NCBI GenBank assembly: GCA_039707465.1
Contig: CM077648.1
Coordinates: 72,807,619 to 72,871,618 of the forward strand
DNA: 64,000 nucleotides
Reading direction: 5' to 3'
From: Rhabdophis nuchalis
Lineage: Eukaryota; Chordata; Lepidosauria; Squamata; Natricidae
The notes under the pieces are model-generated. The model was not told where the DNA came from and searched no databases. It saw only the letters and a list, made by a program, of their open reading frames with translations. Below, one piece after another: positions 53,040 to 62,785 of the stretch; the first letter of the stretch is position 1, and the number at the start of each line of letters is the position of its first letter. Made by a program: the position numbers and the translations under genes.

Positions 53040-53870
53040 GAGAGGAAGAAATACAGTAGGTAGTTAGGTAAGTAGAGGGATAAACGAGAGGGATGAATAC
53101 AGCAGGTACAGGTAGATAGGTACAGGTATATAGAGATAAATACAATAGGTAGGTAGGTAGAGGGAGAGAGGGAAGAATACAGTAGGTAGGTAGGTTAGGT
53201 AGGTAGGTAGGTAGGTAGGTAGAGGGATAGATAGTGGGAGAAATACAGTAGGTAGGTAGGTCGGTAAGTACAGGGATAGATAGGGAGAAATACAGTAGGT
53301 AGGTAGGGGGATAGATAGATAGGGAGAAACACAGTAGGTAGGTAGGTAGGCAGGTACAGGGATAGATAGGGAGAAATGCAATAGGTAGGTAGGGGGATAG
53401 ATAGATAGGGAGAAACACAATAGGTAGGTAGGAAGGTAGAGGGAGAGAGGGAAGAATACAGTAGGTAGGTAGGTAGGTAGGTAGGTAGGTAGGTAGGTAG
53501 GTAGGTAGAGGGATAGATACTGGGAGAAATACAGTAGGTAGGTAGGTAAGTACAGGGATAGATAGAGAGGGAGAAATACAGTAGGTAGGTAGGTAGGTAG
53601 GTAGAGGGATAGATAGAGGGAGAAATACAGTAGATAGGTAGATAAATAGAGGGATAGATAGAGAGTAAGAAATACAGTAGGTAGATAGGTAGGCAGGTAC
53701 AGGGATAGATAGGGAGAAATACAATAGGTAGGTAGGGGGATGGATCGATAGATAGGGAGAAACACAGTAGGTAGGTAGGTAGAGAGATAGATAGGGAGAA
53801 ATACAATAGGTAGGTAGGTAGGTAGAGGGATAGATAGGGAGAAATACAGTAGGTAGGTAGGTTGGGGGTT
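53040..53870. repeat. minisatellite with nested (GTAG)n
   Basis: Units of about 45-65 bp contain gagggatagatagggagaaa, tacagtag and a variable (gtag)n run. They repeat about fifteen times over 830 bp. The reverse strand gives long Ser/Tyr/Pro/Leu open frames that are artefacts of the repeat. Confidence 0.93.
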
Positions 53871-54097
53871 ATACGGTGGTTGTGTGTATGTGTGCAGATT
53901 GGTTGGCCATTTAACCAGACTGGGCCACAGCAACGCGTGGCCGGGTATAGCTAGTACCCAATAAAAACATTAAGCAATAACAAACAGTAATGTTGCATCT
54001 CTTAGCTAACTGGTTAAATGAAAGTTCACTAAACAATATTTTTTGCTTTGCTTTTGCTACACACGGAAATAGACCTGGTTTGTTTTATACCCTATAG

Positions 54098-54323
54098 CAG
54101 TGGTAGTCAACCTGGTCCTACCACCCACTAGTGGGCATTCCAGCTTTCATGGTGGGCGGTAGGGGTTTTGTCCGCTACTGAAGCACTTTCGTTTTTAAAA
54201 ATTTAATTGACTTCCCTACTTTATAAATCACCATTACTGTGGAACCGGTGGGCGGTTAGAAAATTTTACTACTAACAGAGATACAAAAGCAGGTGGTAGG
54301 TATAAAAAGGTTGACTACTCCTA
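54098..54323. mobile_element. short hAT-like element, hAT-E
   Basis: CAGTGGTAGTCAACCTGG starts the element, and the inverted end (aaaaaggttgactactccta) closes it. The flanks are ccctatag (54090-54097) and ccctacag (54324-54331), 7 of 8 identical. The interior carries cccactagtgggcattccag and ggaaccggtgggcgg. It is 226 bp and non-coding. Confidence 0.85.
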
Positions 54324-54331
54324 CCCTACAG

Positions 54332-54924
54332 CATATATTTCAGGGCATATATCCATGCAGACAAGACTCAGCAATTTGTAGAGTCACCAATCTCAAACCA
54401 GTAAGTCTTTGTAAAATCATCCCTTTTGGCATTAGACAAGAGTTCAATGACTTTGCTCTCCTAAATTCTTCTAAAATATCTATTAAAAAAAACATATTCC
54501 AATTAATTAACATGTTTAAATCAAAGAACTTGACATTTTTATTAAGAAACAATATTTTTTAAAAATTTAAAACCTTTTAACTTACTTCAAAGGTTGGTAT
54601 CATTAATAGAAATATACCTAAATTAGTTGTTGAAAGAAAAAGTAAATAGCTTGAGAATCTTATTGAATTTTTTGCTGCAGGTGCTTTTTATATCAACAAA
54701 TAGTCTTTTAAACCCAGATTTTCATTTCATTTTTAAAGAACAAGTTTGAATTCATAAAATTGAAATAAAATAATGAAGTATAAATTAGCATAGTTAATTA
54801 ACTTAGTGTCTTCTACATACACTGTACTATAGTGCTATTCTTCTTGTTCCCTTCTAGTATGATTATTCTATTGAATATCAGTGAAGGAACTCAAATCCAG
54901 CTAAAATGTTGCATTTGGATGGTT
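54332..54924. other. no recognised feature
   Basis: AT-rich spacer with short open frames only. Confidence 0.5.
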
Positions 54925-54995
54925 GAATTGTATCAGTTGTACCAAATTGTACCAATTTCATTGTAATTTTAGTACAATGACAATAAAGATTATTA
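54925..54995 (+). mobile_element. jockey-type LINE 3' tail
   Basis: tgtaattttagtacaatgac then aataaag and (att)n is the same tail as at 16240 and, inverted, at 35640. Only about 70 bp remain. Confidence 0.6.
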
Positions 54996-56435
54996 TTATA
55001 CAACTGTATACAACAGATGTAATTAAATGCTGTTTTATAGTTTTTCAATTTCATATATATTAACATTTATTTATATAGACGGTAGCATTTAAATGATAAT
55101 ACAGATTTATATTGTGTTTATAAATACATTATTTCCATCCAGTATGTGAAATGTGTTTGCACAGCTTGCAGTATTTTCTTCAGTATGGAACTTAAAGACA
55201 CTCGTTTCTATCACTTCACTTCGTAAATCAAGAGCCTACACCTCCTCATTAATTACCACGTTACAAATGCCAGCCTAGTTAAATAGAGTAAGACACTTTT
55301 TGTCCAGCTAAAGGTGGCATTTCATTAATTGTGGCTTGAACAGAGTTGTTCTGGGATAGGACATCACCAAAATTATCAGTGTTATAGGCTAAACTGGGAA
55401 ATCAAACTCAAAATGGAAAACGACAACAGCAAAATACGTCTGAAGTCTTGCCACAAAACCTACCTGGTGAGGTTTCTTTATCTTTTAAGACACTTTTCCC
55501 TATTACAAAATATGTTCTCCTTCCTATTTTTCCAAGTTCACTCCAAGATTAGGAAAATAATTAGAGTTCTTTCTAAATGGTGCATGTAAATGTTATTTTC
55601 CACTATTCATCAGATAAGTCTGATTTTCCACTGAGGTGAATGTAGTAATTGCAGATTTTTTCTTCTACATGTAATTGATGTTTTCCTCTAAGAATTCTCC
55701 TGCCAATTCCTTACTGATACATGTAAATTGGATTCTTTTATTCTTCCTGGCTTGTCTCTGTATCTCTCAGCATCATCAGACTCGGTAAGTCAATGATTAT
55801 ATTATGATATTCAACTTCGCAGAAAATGGGGGACAAAAGGAGTTTTGAAAAAGGAGTTCTGATTCAACTTGTCCTCCCCATCACCATCTCTATTTAATGC
55901 TTAGATTGCATTAACTTGCAAATGAAAAAGTCTTCTTCCACTGGATTAGTTATTTTGCTTTTAAGAAGGCATTATCGTTTTGTACATTGAACTCTTTCTA
56001 AGCAAGAGTTTACATTCCTACAATATTAGGATATTGATGGAATGTAAATGTGTTTATTTCATATGATGTAACAGAACACAGCATTATGCATAAAATTCAC
56101 AAGAAGAGAATATAAAATGTGTCTCAAAATATAAAATATCAGTACAGTGAATTATTTTAAAACTGCATAATATGAACAATGAATAAAATTAGGAATAAAA
56201 TTTAATTATGTACGAGTAATTACTACAGTGGCTAAGTCTACGGCCAGATAGCTAGATACTTTACCCATTGGTACAGCAGCGCCCTTAATACGATGTAGAA
56301 CTTCCAAGGATTCAGGGAGCCTTCTGAGGGGACGTTCCATCATAATATGATGTAAAGTTTGTGGAACTTACAGTATTATCAACCAGCTCTCAATTTGTAT
56401 TTCCAATATTGGCACTTGCCATAGTTGGTTCAGAT
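54996..56435. other. no recognised feature
   Basis: AT-rich unique-looking DNA. An 86-codon frame at 55329-55589 has no domain. Confidence 0.5.
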
Positions 56436-56600
56436 CAGTGGTGGGTTTCAAAATTTACTACCAGTTCTGTGGGCGTGGCTTATTTTGTGGGAATGGCTTC
56501 ACAATCATGTGACCGGATAGTAGTTGCTTGGTGGTCATGTGACAGGATGGGAGTGGCTTGGCAGTCATGTGACTGCCAGGCTTCTTTTTAATACTGCATG
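56436..56600. mobile_element. hAT-D left part
   Basis: CAGTGGTGGGTTTCAAAATT then accagttctgtgggcgtggc, and three tandem-like tcatgtgac units. The matching right end may be at about 57930-58010 (gaaccggtccgaaccagtag, gaacccac), which would make one 1.6-kb composite. The flanking octamers do not match, so this is unproven. Confidence 0.6.
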
Positions 56601-56714
56601 AAGTTTTTGCTCTAGGATTTTTTTTGCTAGGAGGGAGAGGTTGGCAATGCCTGAGGATTTCTGGGAATTTCTCCTCTGTGTTAGAGGCACCAAAATAACC
56701 AAGATGATATAAGG

Positions 56715-56796
56715 TCTCCTGCTGGAGCAGGGGGTTGGATTAGATGACCTCTGAGGTCCCTTCCAGCCCTGGATTGCTGTGCTGTTCCAAAGCATC
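56715..56796 (+). mobile_element. CR1 3'-end fragment, plus strand
   Basis: gcagggggttggattagatg then acctctgaggtcccttccag is the conserved CR1 3' segment. About 80 bp remain, followed by gctgtgctgttcc. Confidence 0.8.
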
Positions 56797-56824
56797 CTCT
56801 GAAGCTGCGTCTAGTGCCAGGTTT

Positions 56825-57045
56825 GTGGTCCTTCCTCTCTCTCCTTTTTCTTTCTCTCCATCCATCCATCCATCCATCCATCTCTCATTCACTTTCCCTT
56901 CACTTTCTTTCTTTCCTCCCTCCCTCCCTCTTTCTCTTTTTTTCTCCCTTCCCTCCCTTTCTTATTTTCTCCCTTTCCTCCTTCACTCCCTTTCCTCCTT
57001 CACTCCCTCCCGCCATTCCTTCCTTCCTTCCTCCCTTTCTGTGAA
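56825..57045. repeat. pyrimidine-rich low-complexity tract
   Basis: It includes (tcca)n at about 56859-56883 and ccctcc/cttt-rich runs to 57045. The open frames here are low-complexity. Confidence 0.9.
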
Positions 57046-57186
57046 GAATCCCAGAAGGTCTTTGGTAGGAGGAAGAAAAGCCAGACCTTTTGAAACTGTC
57101 AACATGCCCATTGATCGTCTGACATTCTTAGAGCTCCACTATTGATTAGCTTAGCCTGATCAAGGATAGCTTGCAGAGGTCCATGC

Positions 57187-57314
57187 CAGAGGTCTTCAAA
57201 CTTGGCAATTTTCAGACTTGTGGACTTCAACTCCCAGAATTCTCCATCCAGCAGAGCTGAATTCTGGGAATTGAAGTCAACAAATCTTAAAGTTGCCAAG
57301 TTTGCAGACCTCTG
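57187..57314. mobile_element. hairpin MITE, hAT-like (relative of 12696)
   Basis: The left arm cagaggtcttcaaacttggc and the right arm (inverted) gccaagtttgcagacctctg pair over most of the element. The 8-bp flanks are gtccatgc (57179-57186) and ctccatgc (57315-57322). The arms contain the ttcaactcccagaattctcc motif seen in the copy at 12696. It is more diverged, so older. Confidence 0.85.
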
Positions 57315-57322
57315 CTCCATGC

Positions 57323-58010
57323 ATTTGTGGATTCCCAAACAGTGCAGATTTCTTTCTTTCTTTCTCCCTTGAAGCCCCCTTCCTGCATTTTTGCTCCCAA
57401 GGGGCTGCCGGGAGGTTTGCTAGTCTTGCTAAAATAGGGTCCCACATCCTATTTTGGGCCTAGCAGGTCTTCCTGAAGCCGACTGGGAGCCATATTGGGG
57501 CTCATGGGGATCCTCGAAGGGGAGGGAGAAGGTAAGGTTGCGAGCCCAGTGGGGACGGTGGTGCAGCAAGCCAAAAGCCAAAATGGGCAGGAGGGTCTCC
57601 TACCCATGCCCTATTTTAGCAGGCCTTCTTGAAGCCACCTGGGAGCCAAAATGGGGCTCATGCGGATCCTGGAAGGGGCGGGGGAAGGTATGGTCTGAGC
57701 TCAGTGGGGATAGTGGGTGGGTGGAGGATGCAGCAAGCTCCAGGGAGGGGGGGCTAGCAAGACTTACCTGTAGACAGGGGGAGGAGGCAGCTCAGTTGGG
57801 GCGCAGGGCAGGCACCACATGGCAACTTAGGCAGGCAAGGCAGTTTAGGCAGGGAAGCTGCCCAAGAGGTGAGGAGTGACTGGGGGGGGGCAATCGACTG
57901 GGGAACCAGTTCAGGGGTGTGGCAGGCCTGGGTTGCTGCCAGTTCCAGTGACCCAGGCCGCCAAGTTACTACCTATTCGGCTGAACCGGTCCGAACCAGT
58001 AGGAACCCAC
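57323..58010. repeat. GC-rich low-copy repeat with hAT-D-like right end
   Basis: Two tandem-like units (cttcctgaagccgactgggag near 57470, cttcttgaagccacctgggag near 57630) are about 160 bp apart. The block ends in gaaccggtccgaaccagtag then gaacccac, the inverted hAT-D end. No coding sequence is supported. Confidence 0.55.
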
Positions 58011-60127
58011 GATGACATAAGTGAAGAAAAATGTTTTTATGAAATAGCCAAAATACATTCTTCAGGTGCTATGCTAGATAGTTATTTTCCACGTATAAAA
58101 AAGGCAAAAGAAAAAGAAATCTTGAAAGATATATTCAAGGTGTGCCAAAATCCAACTTTGCAGAGCAATCACAATATATTTTATTAATTCATATTTTTTA
58201 GAGAAAATGTTATTGTATTTAGAATGTTCAAATGAGGAAATATTTAAAAGAAAATGACAACCAATTTAAACACACAAACACACACACATAGTAGTGTTCT
58301 TAAAAGATTCTCTGAAATTGTTTACCTTCTTTAATTAATCAAAATGTTTGCATTTAGAAAGTAGTGCTTGTTTGCATTTCAAAATGCACTCATTACAAAT
58401 TGCAGCCTATGAATAAAAAGTGCTGAATTTGCATATAGTAGATGGCTACTATAATATTATATCCTGCATAGTTCATTAAAGCAATTTACTTTCCACATCA
58501 ACTTTAAATCAAGGCATTCACAGCTGTGCTAGTTCAGTGAGGGCAATAGGTTATTTCTCAAATTGTGCAATATCCTGCCTTCTCCTTTTTCTATCATTTT
58601 TGGCTACACTAAGTTCTATGCATTAAAGATAAATTAAAGATAAAATTCACACTGCAGCAATCCTGAAAACTTGTCCTTCTATTTGCCATGATGAAGCAAA
58701 GAAACAATAAAGACAAATTATTATTCACATTCAGTCTTGAAAAGAACGTGTTATATTATGTCATGTAATAAATGTCAGTTCTAAGCTGCTTCACAGCATT
58801 CAATAACAAGTAAGAAAAAATTAGATGTTTTCTTAGCTGACAATTATTTAAATGAATTCATTTTAGTAATTCACTCACATATTCATGGAAAAAACATTTT
58901 ATAGAAACAGAAGCTACCGTACATTTACTAAACCTAAGGGAATAAAACGTATTTTAAAAAATGTAAAATCACAGATAATCATCATATGGCATATTGCAGT
59001 TATATTGTGACTTTTACAAAGCTGAATTTAGCTGTATTCCACATTCAAATTTTATGCTTTCTGCTTCATATTCTTTAGCAGCAACATCACTATTGGTTGG
59101 TAACTTCCACATATGGTGAGGGAGGAGAACTCCACCTTGTTTGACATTGGCAGCTTATTATGCTTGAAGCATTTTCAAGGATGGGTAAATTACTTCTTCC
59201 AATCCGGAAGCAGATTTCTGATAAACAGTAGCACTATGACAACTGCTCTACAACCTTCACCTATAGCCTGAGTCATTTTGAATTAGCTATCCTTCATTTT
59301 TTTAAAGTAAAATAAGGTATGCTTAAAAGGAAAAACTGAGAAGTACATTTTCCAAAAGCAAAAATGTTAAGAACTCCATAATACTAGCAGCATTATTTAA
59401 GAAACTCTTTTATGTCATGACTAATTTAAGAAAGAAACTAGTGATTAAAAATGGAGAATGAAATCACACCAAAGTAATATATGGATTGATTTTTCATGTG
59501 GTCTATTGGAAAGCCTTTCACAATCTAATCAGAATTTATAGAAATTGAGAACTCATGGTCCAACTATTTCACCTTTAGTTATTGTTATATCATATTGAGT
59601 ATGGAATAATTTAGTGAACGTCAGTTTTCAAAATGAATTTTACATCTCTTTAGCCTATGAAATCCAAGGGCATTCTCAAATGGAGTTTCTGCAACTGTAT
59701 CATACGTGAATTTCCCCTTGACACATAGATATATCTCAGAAAAAGATCATTAAGGGTTTGGTTAAACAACAACAAAAACCCAGCAGGAACTATAAACAAA
59801 CAGTATACTTTGTTCCAGCGGTTTTAAATGTTGTTGCTCCTTTGTGCTCTAAAGCCCTTCTATTTTTATTGATGTTAGAAGACTATGAAATAATCACCAA
59901 CTATGTGTTTGAACATGCTCCAGTTAATCCAGTCTCCGAAAAATTGTTTAATTTTGGTTCAAACCCCATTATTTTATTCTAAAAGCCTAGGCTGCTTTTT
60001 TATAAGACTACCTACAGAAACCTTTGAGTTCCCTGCCATCAACCTCTTTGGAGGTTTTTATTACTCTGAAACATCTCAGCACAACATTAGCATTTATAAC
60101 CTGCCTAGATTGCCAATTCATTTTAGG
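58011..60127. other. no recognised feature
   Basis: AT-rich unique-looking DNA, the longest transposon-poor stretch in the window. A 103-codon frame enters it from 57876, and a 74-codon frame is at 59758-59982. Neither has a recognisable domain. Confidence 0.5.
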
Positions 60128-60130
60128 TTA

Positions 60131-60203
60131 ATAGATTAAAAGAGTTGGAAGGGACCTTATAGGTCATCTAGTCTAGCCCCCGTTCAAGCAGCATACCCTA
60201 CAC
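60131..60203 (-). mobile_element. CR1 LINE fragment, part 1 (minus strand)
   Basis: agttggaagggaccttatag then gtcatctagtctagccccc is the antisense CR1 3' segment. It is interrupted at 60204 by the hAT-A element and resumes at 62013. Confidence 0.88.
60196..60203. repeat. 8-bp target duplication of outer hAT-A (left)
   Basis: ccctacac, paired with ccttacac at 62005-62012. Confidence 0.85.
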
Positions 60204-60536
60204 CCATGATGGCGAACCTATGGCATGCATGCCACAGATGGCACACAAAGCCATCTGTTAGGGCACGTGAGGCAATGCCCTGTCAGCTCTAGTGTGCATG
60301 TGCGTGCTTGGCCAGCTGACTTCCCCAAATCCTCCAGAGGGCGAAAAACAACCCAACGCTTTGGGGAATGACTTCCAGGTTGCCCATAGGGCCGTTTTTC
60401 GCCCTCCAGAGCAGGGGTCCCCAACCTTTTTTGCACCAGGGACCGGTTTCATTTTAAAGTAAATTCTGCGGACCGGCTGGCGTAGAGGAGGAGCGGGGGG
60501 GAAGGGGGAAGAGGTGGCTCACTCGGCCCTCTAGGG

Positions 60537-61578
60537 CAGTGGTGGGCAAACTCATTAATCAAGAGAGCCAAATATCAACAGTACCACAATTGAAATTTCT
60601 TTTGAGAGCCAAAAGGTGTGGCCTGTTTGTGGGAGTGGCTCAGCAGTCATGTGACCAGGTGGGCGTGGCCAACTGTGGTGAAACTCACTTAACGACGGTC
60701 CTGCTTAGCAACCAAAATTTTGGGCTCAATTGTGATCATAAGTTCTTTCTTTCTTTCTTTCTTTCCTTTCTTTCTTTATCTCTCTCCCACTTTCTTTTTC
60801 TTTCTATTTTTCTTTCTCTTTCTCTCTTTTTCTTTTTGTCTCTCTCTGTCTCTCTCTTTATCTGTCTCTCTACTCCCTCCGCCCATCTGTCATTCTGTGT
60901 GTGTTTCTCTCTCTCGCTCCCTCTCTCTCTGTGACTCTCTGTTTGTCTCTTCCTCCCTCCCCCTGTCTCTCTCTGCATGTCAGTCTCTCCCTCCCTCCCC
61001 CCCCCTCCCCGGAAGCAGCGGAAAGCCCGGCATGCTGGCCGGGGAGGCCACAGCTGCCTCCTCCTCCCGCAGCAAGCGGGCAAGCGGGAGCACCCGAGGC
61101 CGCAGCCACCCAAGCGCCGCCGCGGCCGTCCGGGCGCCGCAAGCCCACCTCCCTCCCAGCCCTGCGCAGCAGCCAGCCCCGGAAAGCGCACCTCGACGGC
61201 CTCTGCAGGCGGCTGTTGCTGCTGCTGCCCCGAGCCCTGCGACACGCAGCTTCCGCCGTCCGAGGTCGCCCAGCAGGCGCATTGGGCAGGACAGCCAGGC
61301 ACGTCTCCACCAGCTCCCTCCAACGGCCACCGAGGCGTGCCCTCCACGGCTGCCCGCCACACGGGGGCTGGGAGGGAGGCAGGCGCGCAGCGCCCAGATG
61401 GCCCCAGTGGTGCCCAGGCAGCCGAAGCCCCGGGTGCTCCCCCCGCCCACTCGCTCACTACAGGAGAAGGCAGCCGCAGCCCCCCCAGCTGACATGCCGG
61501 CCCCTCCGCTGCCTCGTGGGGGAGGGAAGGAGGGAGAGAGAAAGAGCCGCATCCGAGGGGCCAAAGAGCCGACCACTG
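60537..61578 (-). mobile_element. hAT-C element nested in hAT-B
   Basis: It starts CAGTGGTGGGCAAACTCATT, the inverted right end of the copy at 17556, and ends gagccgaccactg. Exact 8-bp duplications ctctaggg lie at 60529-60536 and 61579-61586. It carries the polypyrimidine strand of the core (60745-61010) and the GC-rich block. Long open frames on both strands (up to 369 codons) are low-complexity or GC-driven and show no transposase features. Confidence 0.95.
60745..61010. repeat. polypyrimidine tract in hAT-C
   Basis: Runs of ctttctttcttt, ctctctgtct and ctccctcccc form the complement of the polypurine tract at 17940-18515. Confidence 0.95.
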
Positions 61579-62012
61579 CTCTAGGGCCTCCAACGGCGCG
61601 AACGGCCACGCCTGCGCTGCCCTCTCCTCCCTTCTCCTCCTCTCCGGCCCTGCGGCCTGGTTGCTATCAAGCCACGGACCGGCACCAGTCCGCGGCCTGG
61701 GGGTTGGGGACCCCTGCTCCAGAGGATTCAGGGAAACCTCTTGAAGCCTCCAGAGGGCCTCCGGAGGGGTGGGGGCTGCTTTTTTCGCCCTTCCCAGGCT
61801 CCTAGAAAGGCTCTGGAGCCTGGGGAAGATGAAAAACAGGTCCATCGTGTATCAAAAGCAGGGGGAGGGTGGGGGTCATACGTGCATGCTTGGGGTGGTC
61901 ATGCACATAGAATTATGGGTGTGGGCACGCCTGTCTGTGCACGCCCCCCCCCCTGTACTCCTTCTGCTTTTGGCACACAATGGCAAAAAGGTTAGCCATC
62001 ACTGCCTTACAC

Positions 62013-62413
62013 CATTTTTGACTGATGGCAGTCCAGTATCTTCTTGAAAGCTTCCAGTGGTGAAGCTCCCACAAATTCTGAAGGCAAGCTCTTCCATCGG
62101 TTGATTGTTCTCACTTTCAGAAAATTTCTCTTTATTTCTAGGTTGAATCTCTTCTTGATCAGTTTCCAGCCATTATTCCTTATTTGGCCTTCAGGTGCTT
62201 GGGAAATTGTTTGACACCCCCCTCCTCTCTCTGGCAGACCACCAAATATTGAAACACTGCTATCATGTCTCCCTTGAAACTTCTCTTCACTAGACTAGCC
62301 ATGCCGAGAATTTGCAAACATTCATCATGTTTTAGCCTCCGGTTCCCTAATTATCGTGGTTGCTCTTCTCTGCACTCTTTCTAGAGTCTCCACATCTTTT
62401 TTATAGTGTGGTG
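62013..62413 (-). mobile_element. CR1 LINE fragment, part 2
   Basis: The antisense CR1 coding end continues (tcttgaaagcttccagtggt, gaaacactgctatcatgtct, ggttgctcttctctgcactc). It is interrupted again at 62414 by a hAT-D copy. Confidence 0.88.
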
Positions 62414-62651
62414 CAGTGGTGGGTTCCGGATCCTGTTACAACCAGTATGGTGCAATGGGGCCGGGAGTCCACCACATGCATACATGCACACATGCATGTG
62501 TACTTACCGCCCACAACGCTCCGTGACATTCCAGCTGCTTGGCGGACCGTCGCGCAGGCACCATACGCTCCATGCGCATAAGCCCCAATTGGCTCAAATA
62601 CAGGTAAGGAGGGCAGATGGGCCCTCTGGAGCACCATACCGAAATGGTACC
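62414..62651. mobile_element. hAT-D element in the CR1 fragment
   Basis: CAGTGGTGGGTTCCGGATCC starts it. The interior is rich in acatgcat/acacatgc. The right end (ccgaaatggtaccatacc) is degraded, so the boundary is approximate. Confidence 0.7.
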
Positions 62652-62785
62652 ATACCAGAATGGTCTTACTAAGGCTTTATAGAGTGGCATTAGCACCTCA
62701 CTCAATCTTGATTGTTAATGCAACTTAAGATTGCATTGATTTTTTGGGCTGTCACCACACACTTGTTGTTTTTTAACGAGAAAGT
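62652..62785 (-). mobile_element. CR1 LINE fragment, part 3
   Basis: agaatggtcttactaaggct, agagtggcattagcacctca and gattttttgggctgtcacca correspond in order to the CR1 sequence at 7425-7560, so this is the continuation of part 2. Confidence 0.82.

Larger units (their letters stand above)
51939..53954 (+). mobile_element. non-autonomous Helitron (2.0 kb)
   Basis: The 5' end is TCTATATAAATAAAAATG followed by the actggaccgattta motif common at Helitron starts. The 3' end has a hairpin (ggccac at 53923-53928, gtggcc at 53937-53942), eight bases and then CTAG. Insertion is between A (51938) and T (53955) without target duplication, the rule for Helitrons. No Rep/helicase frame is present. The interior holds GC-rich sequence, a hAT-C part and a large minisatellite. 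Confidence 0.9.
60412..61716. mobile_element. hAT-B element nested in hAT-A
   Basis: The ends are CAGGGGTCCCCAACC and GGTTGGGGACCCCTG, with exact 8-bp duplications ctccagag at 60404-60411 and 61717-61724. Inside are agggaccggtttcatttt and ccacggaccggcaccagtcc. It is split by hAT-C. Confidence 0.95.
60204..62004. mobile_element. outer hAT-A element hosting two nested hAT elements
   Basis: The left end ccatgatggcgaacctatgg and the right end (inverted) aaaaggttagccatcactg are hAT-A termini with a near-perfect 8-bp duplication. Without its inserts the element is about 490 bp. It is split at ctccagag by hAT-B. Confidence 0.9.

Noticed and set aside
53017..53933. long Tyr/Leu/Pro/Ser frames up to 289 codons
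   Set aside because: They are produced by a minisatellite whose unit length keeps several frames open.
60720..61845. 361- and 369-codon overlapping frames on opposite strands
   Set aside because: They overlap each other and cross the junctions of nested hAT elements, so they cannot be real genes. The composition is GC-driven.
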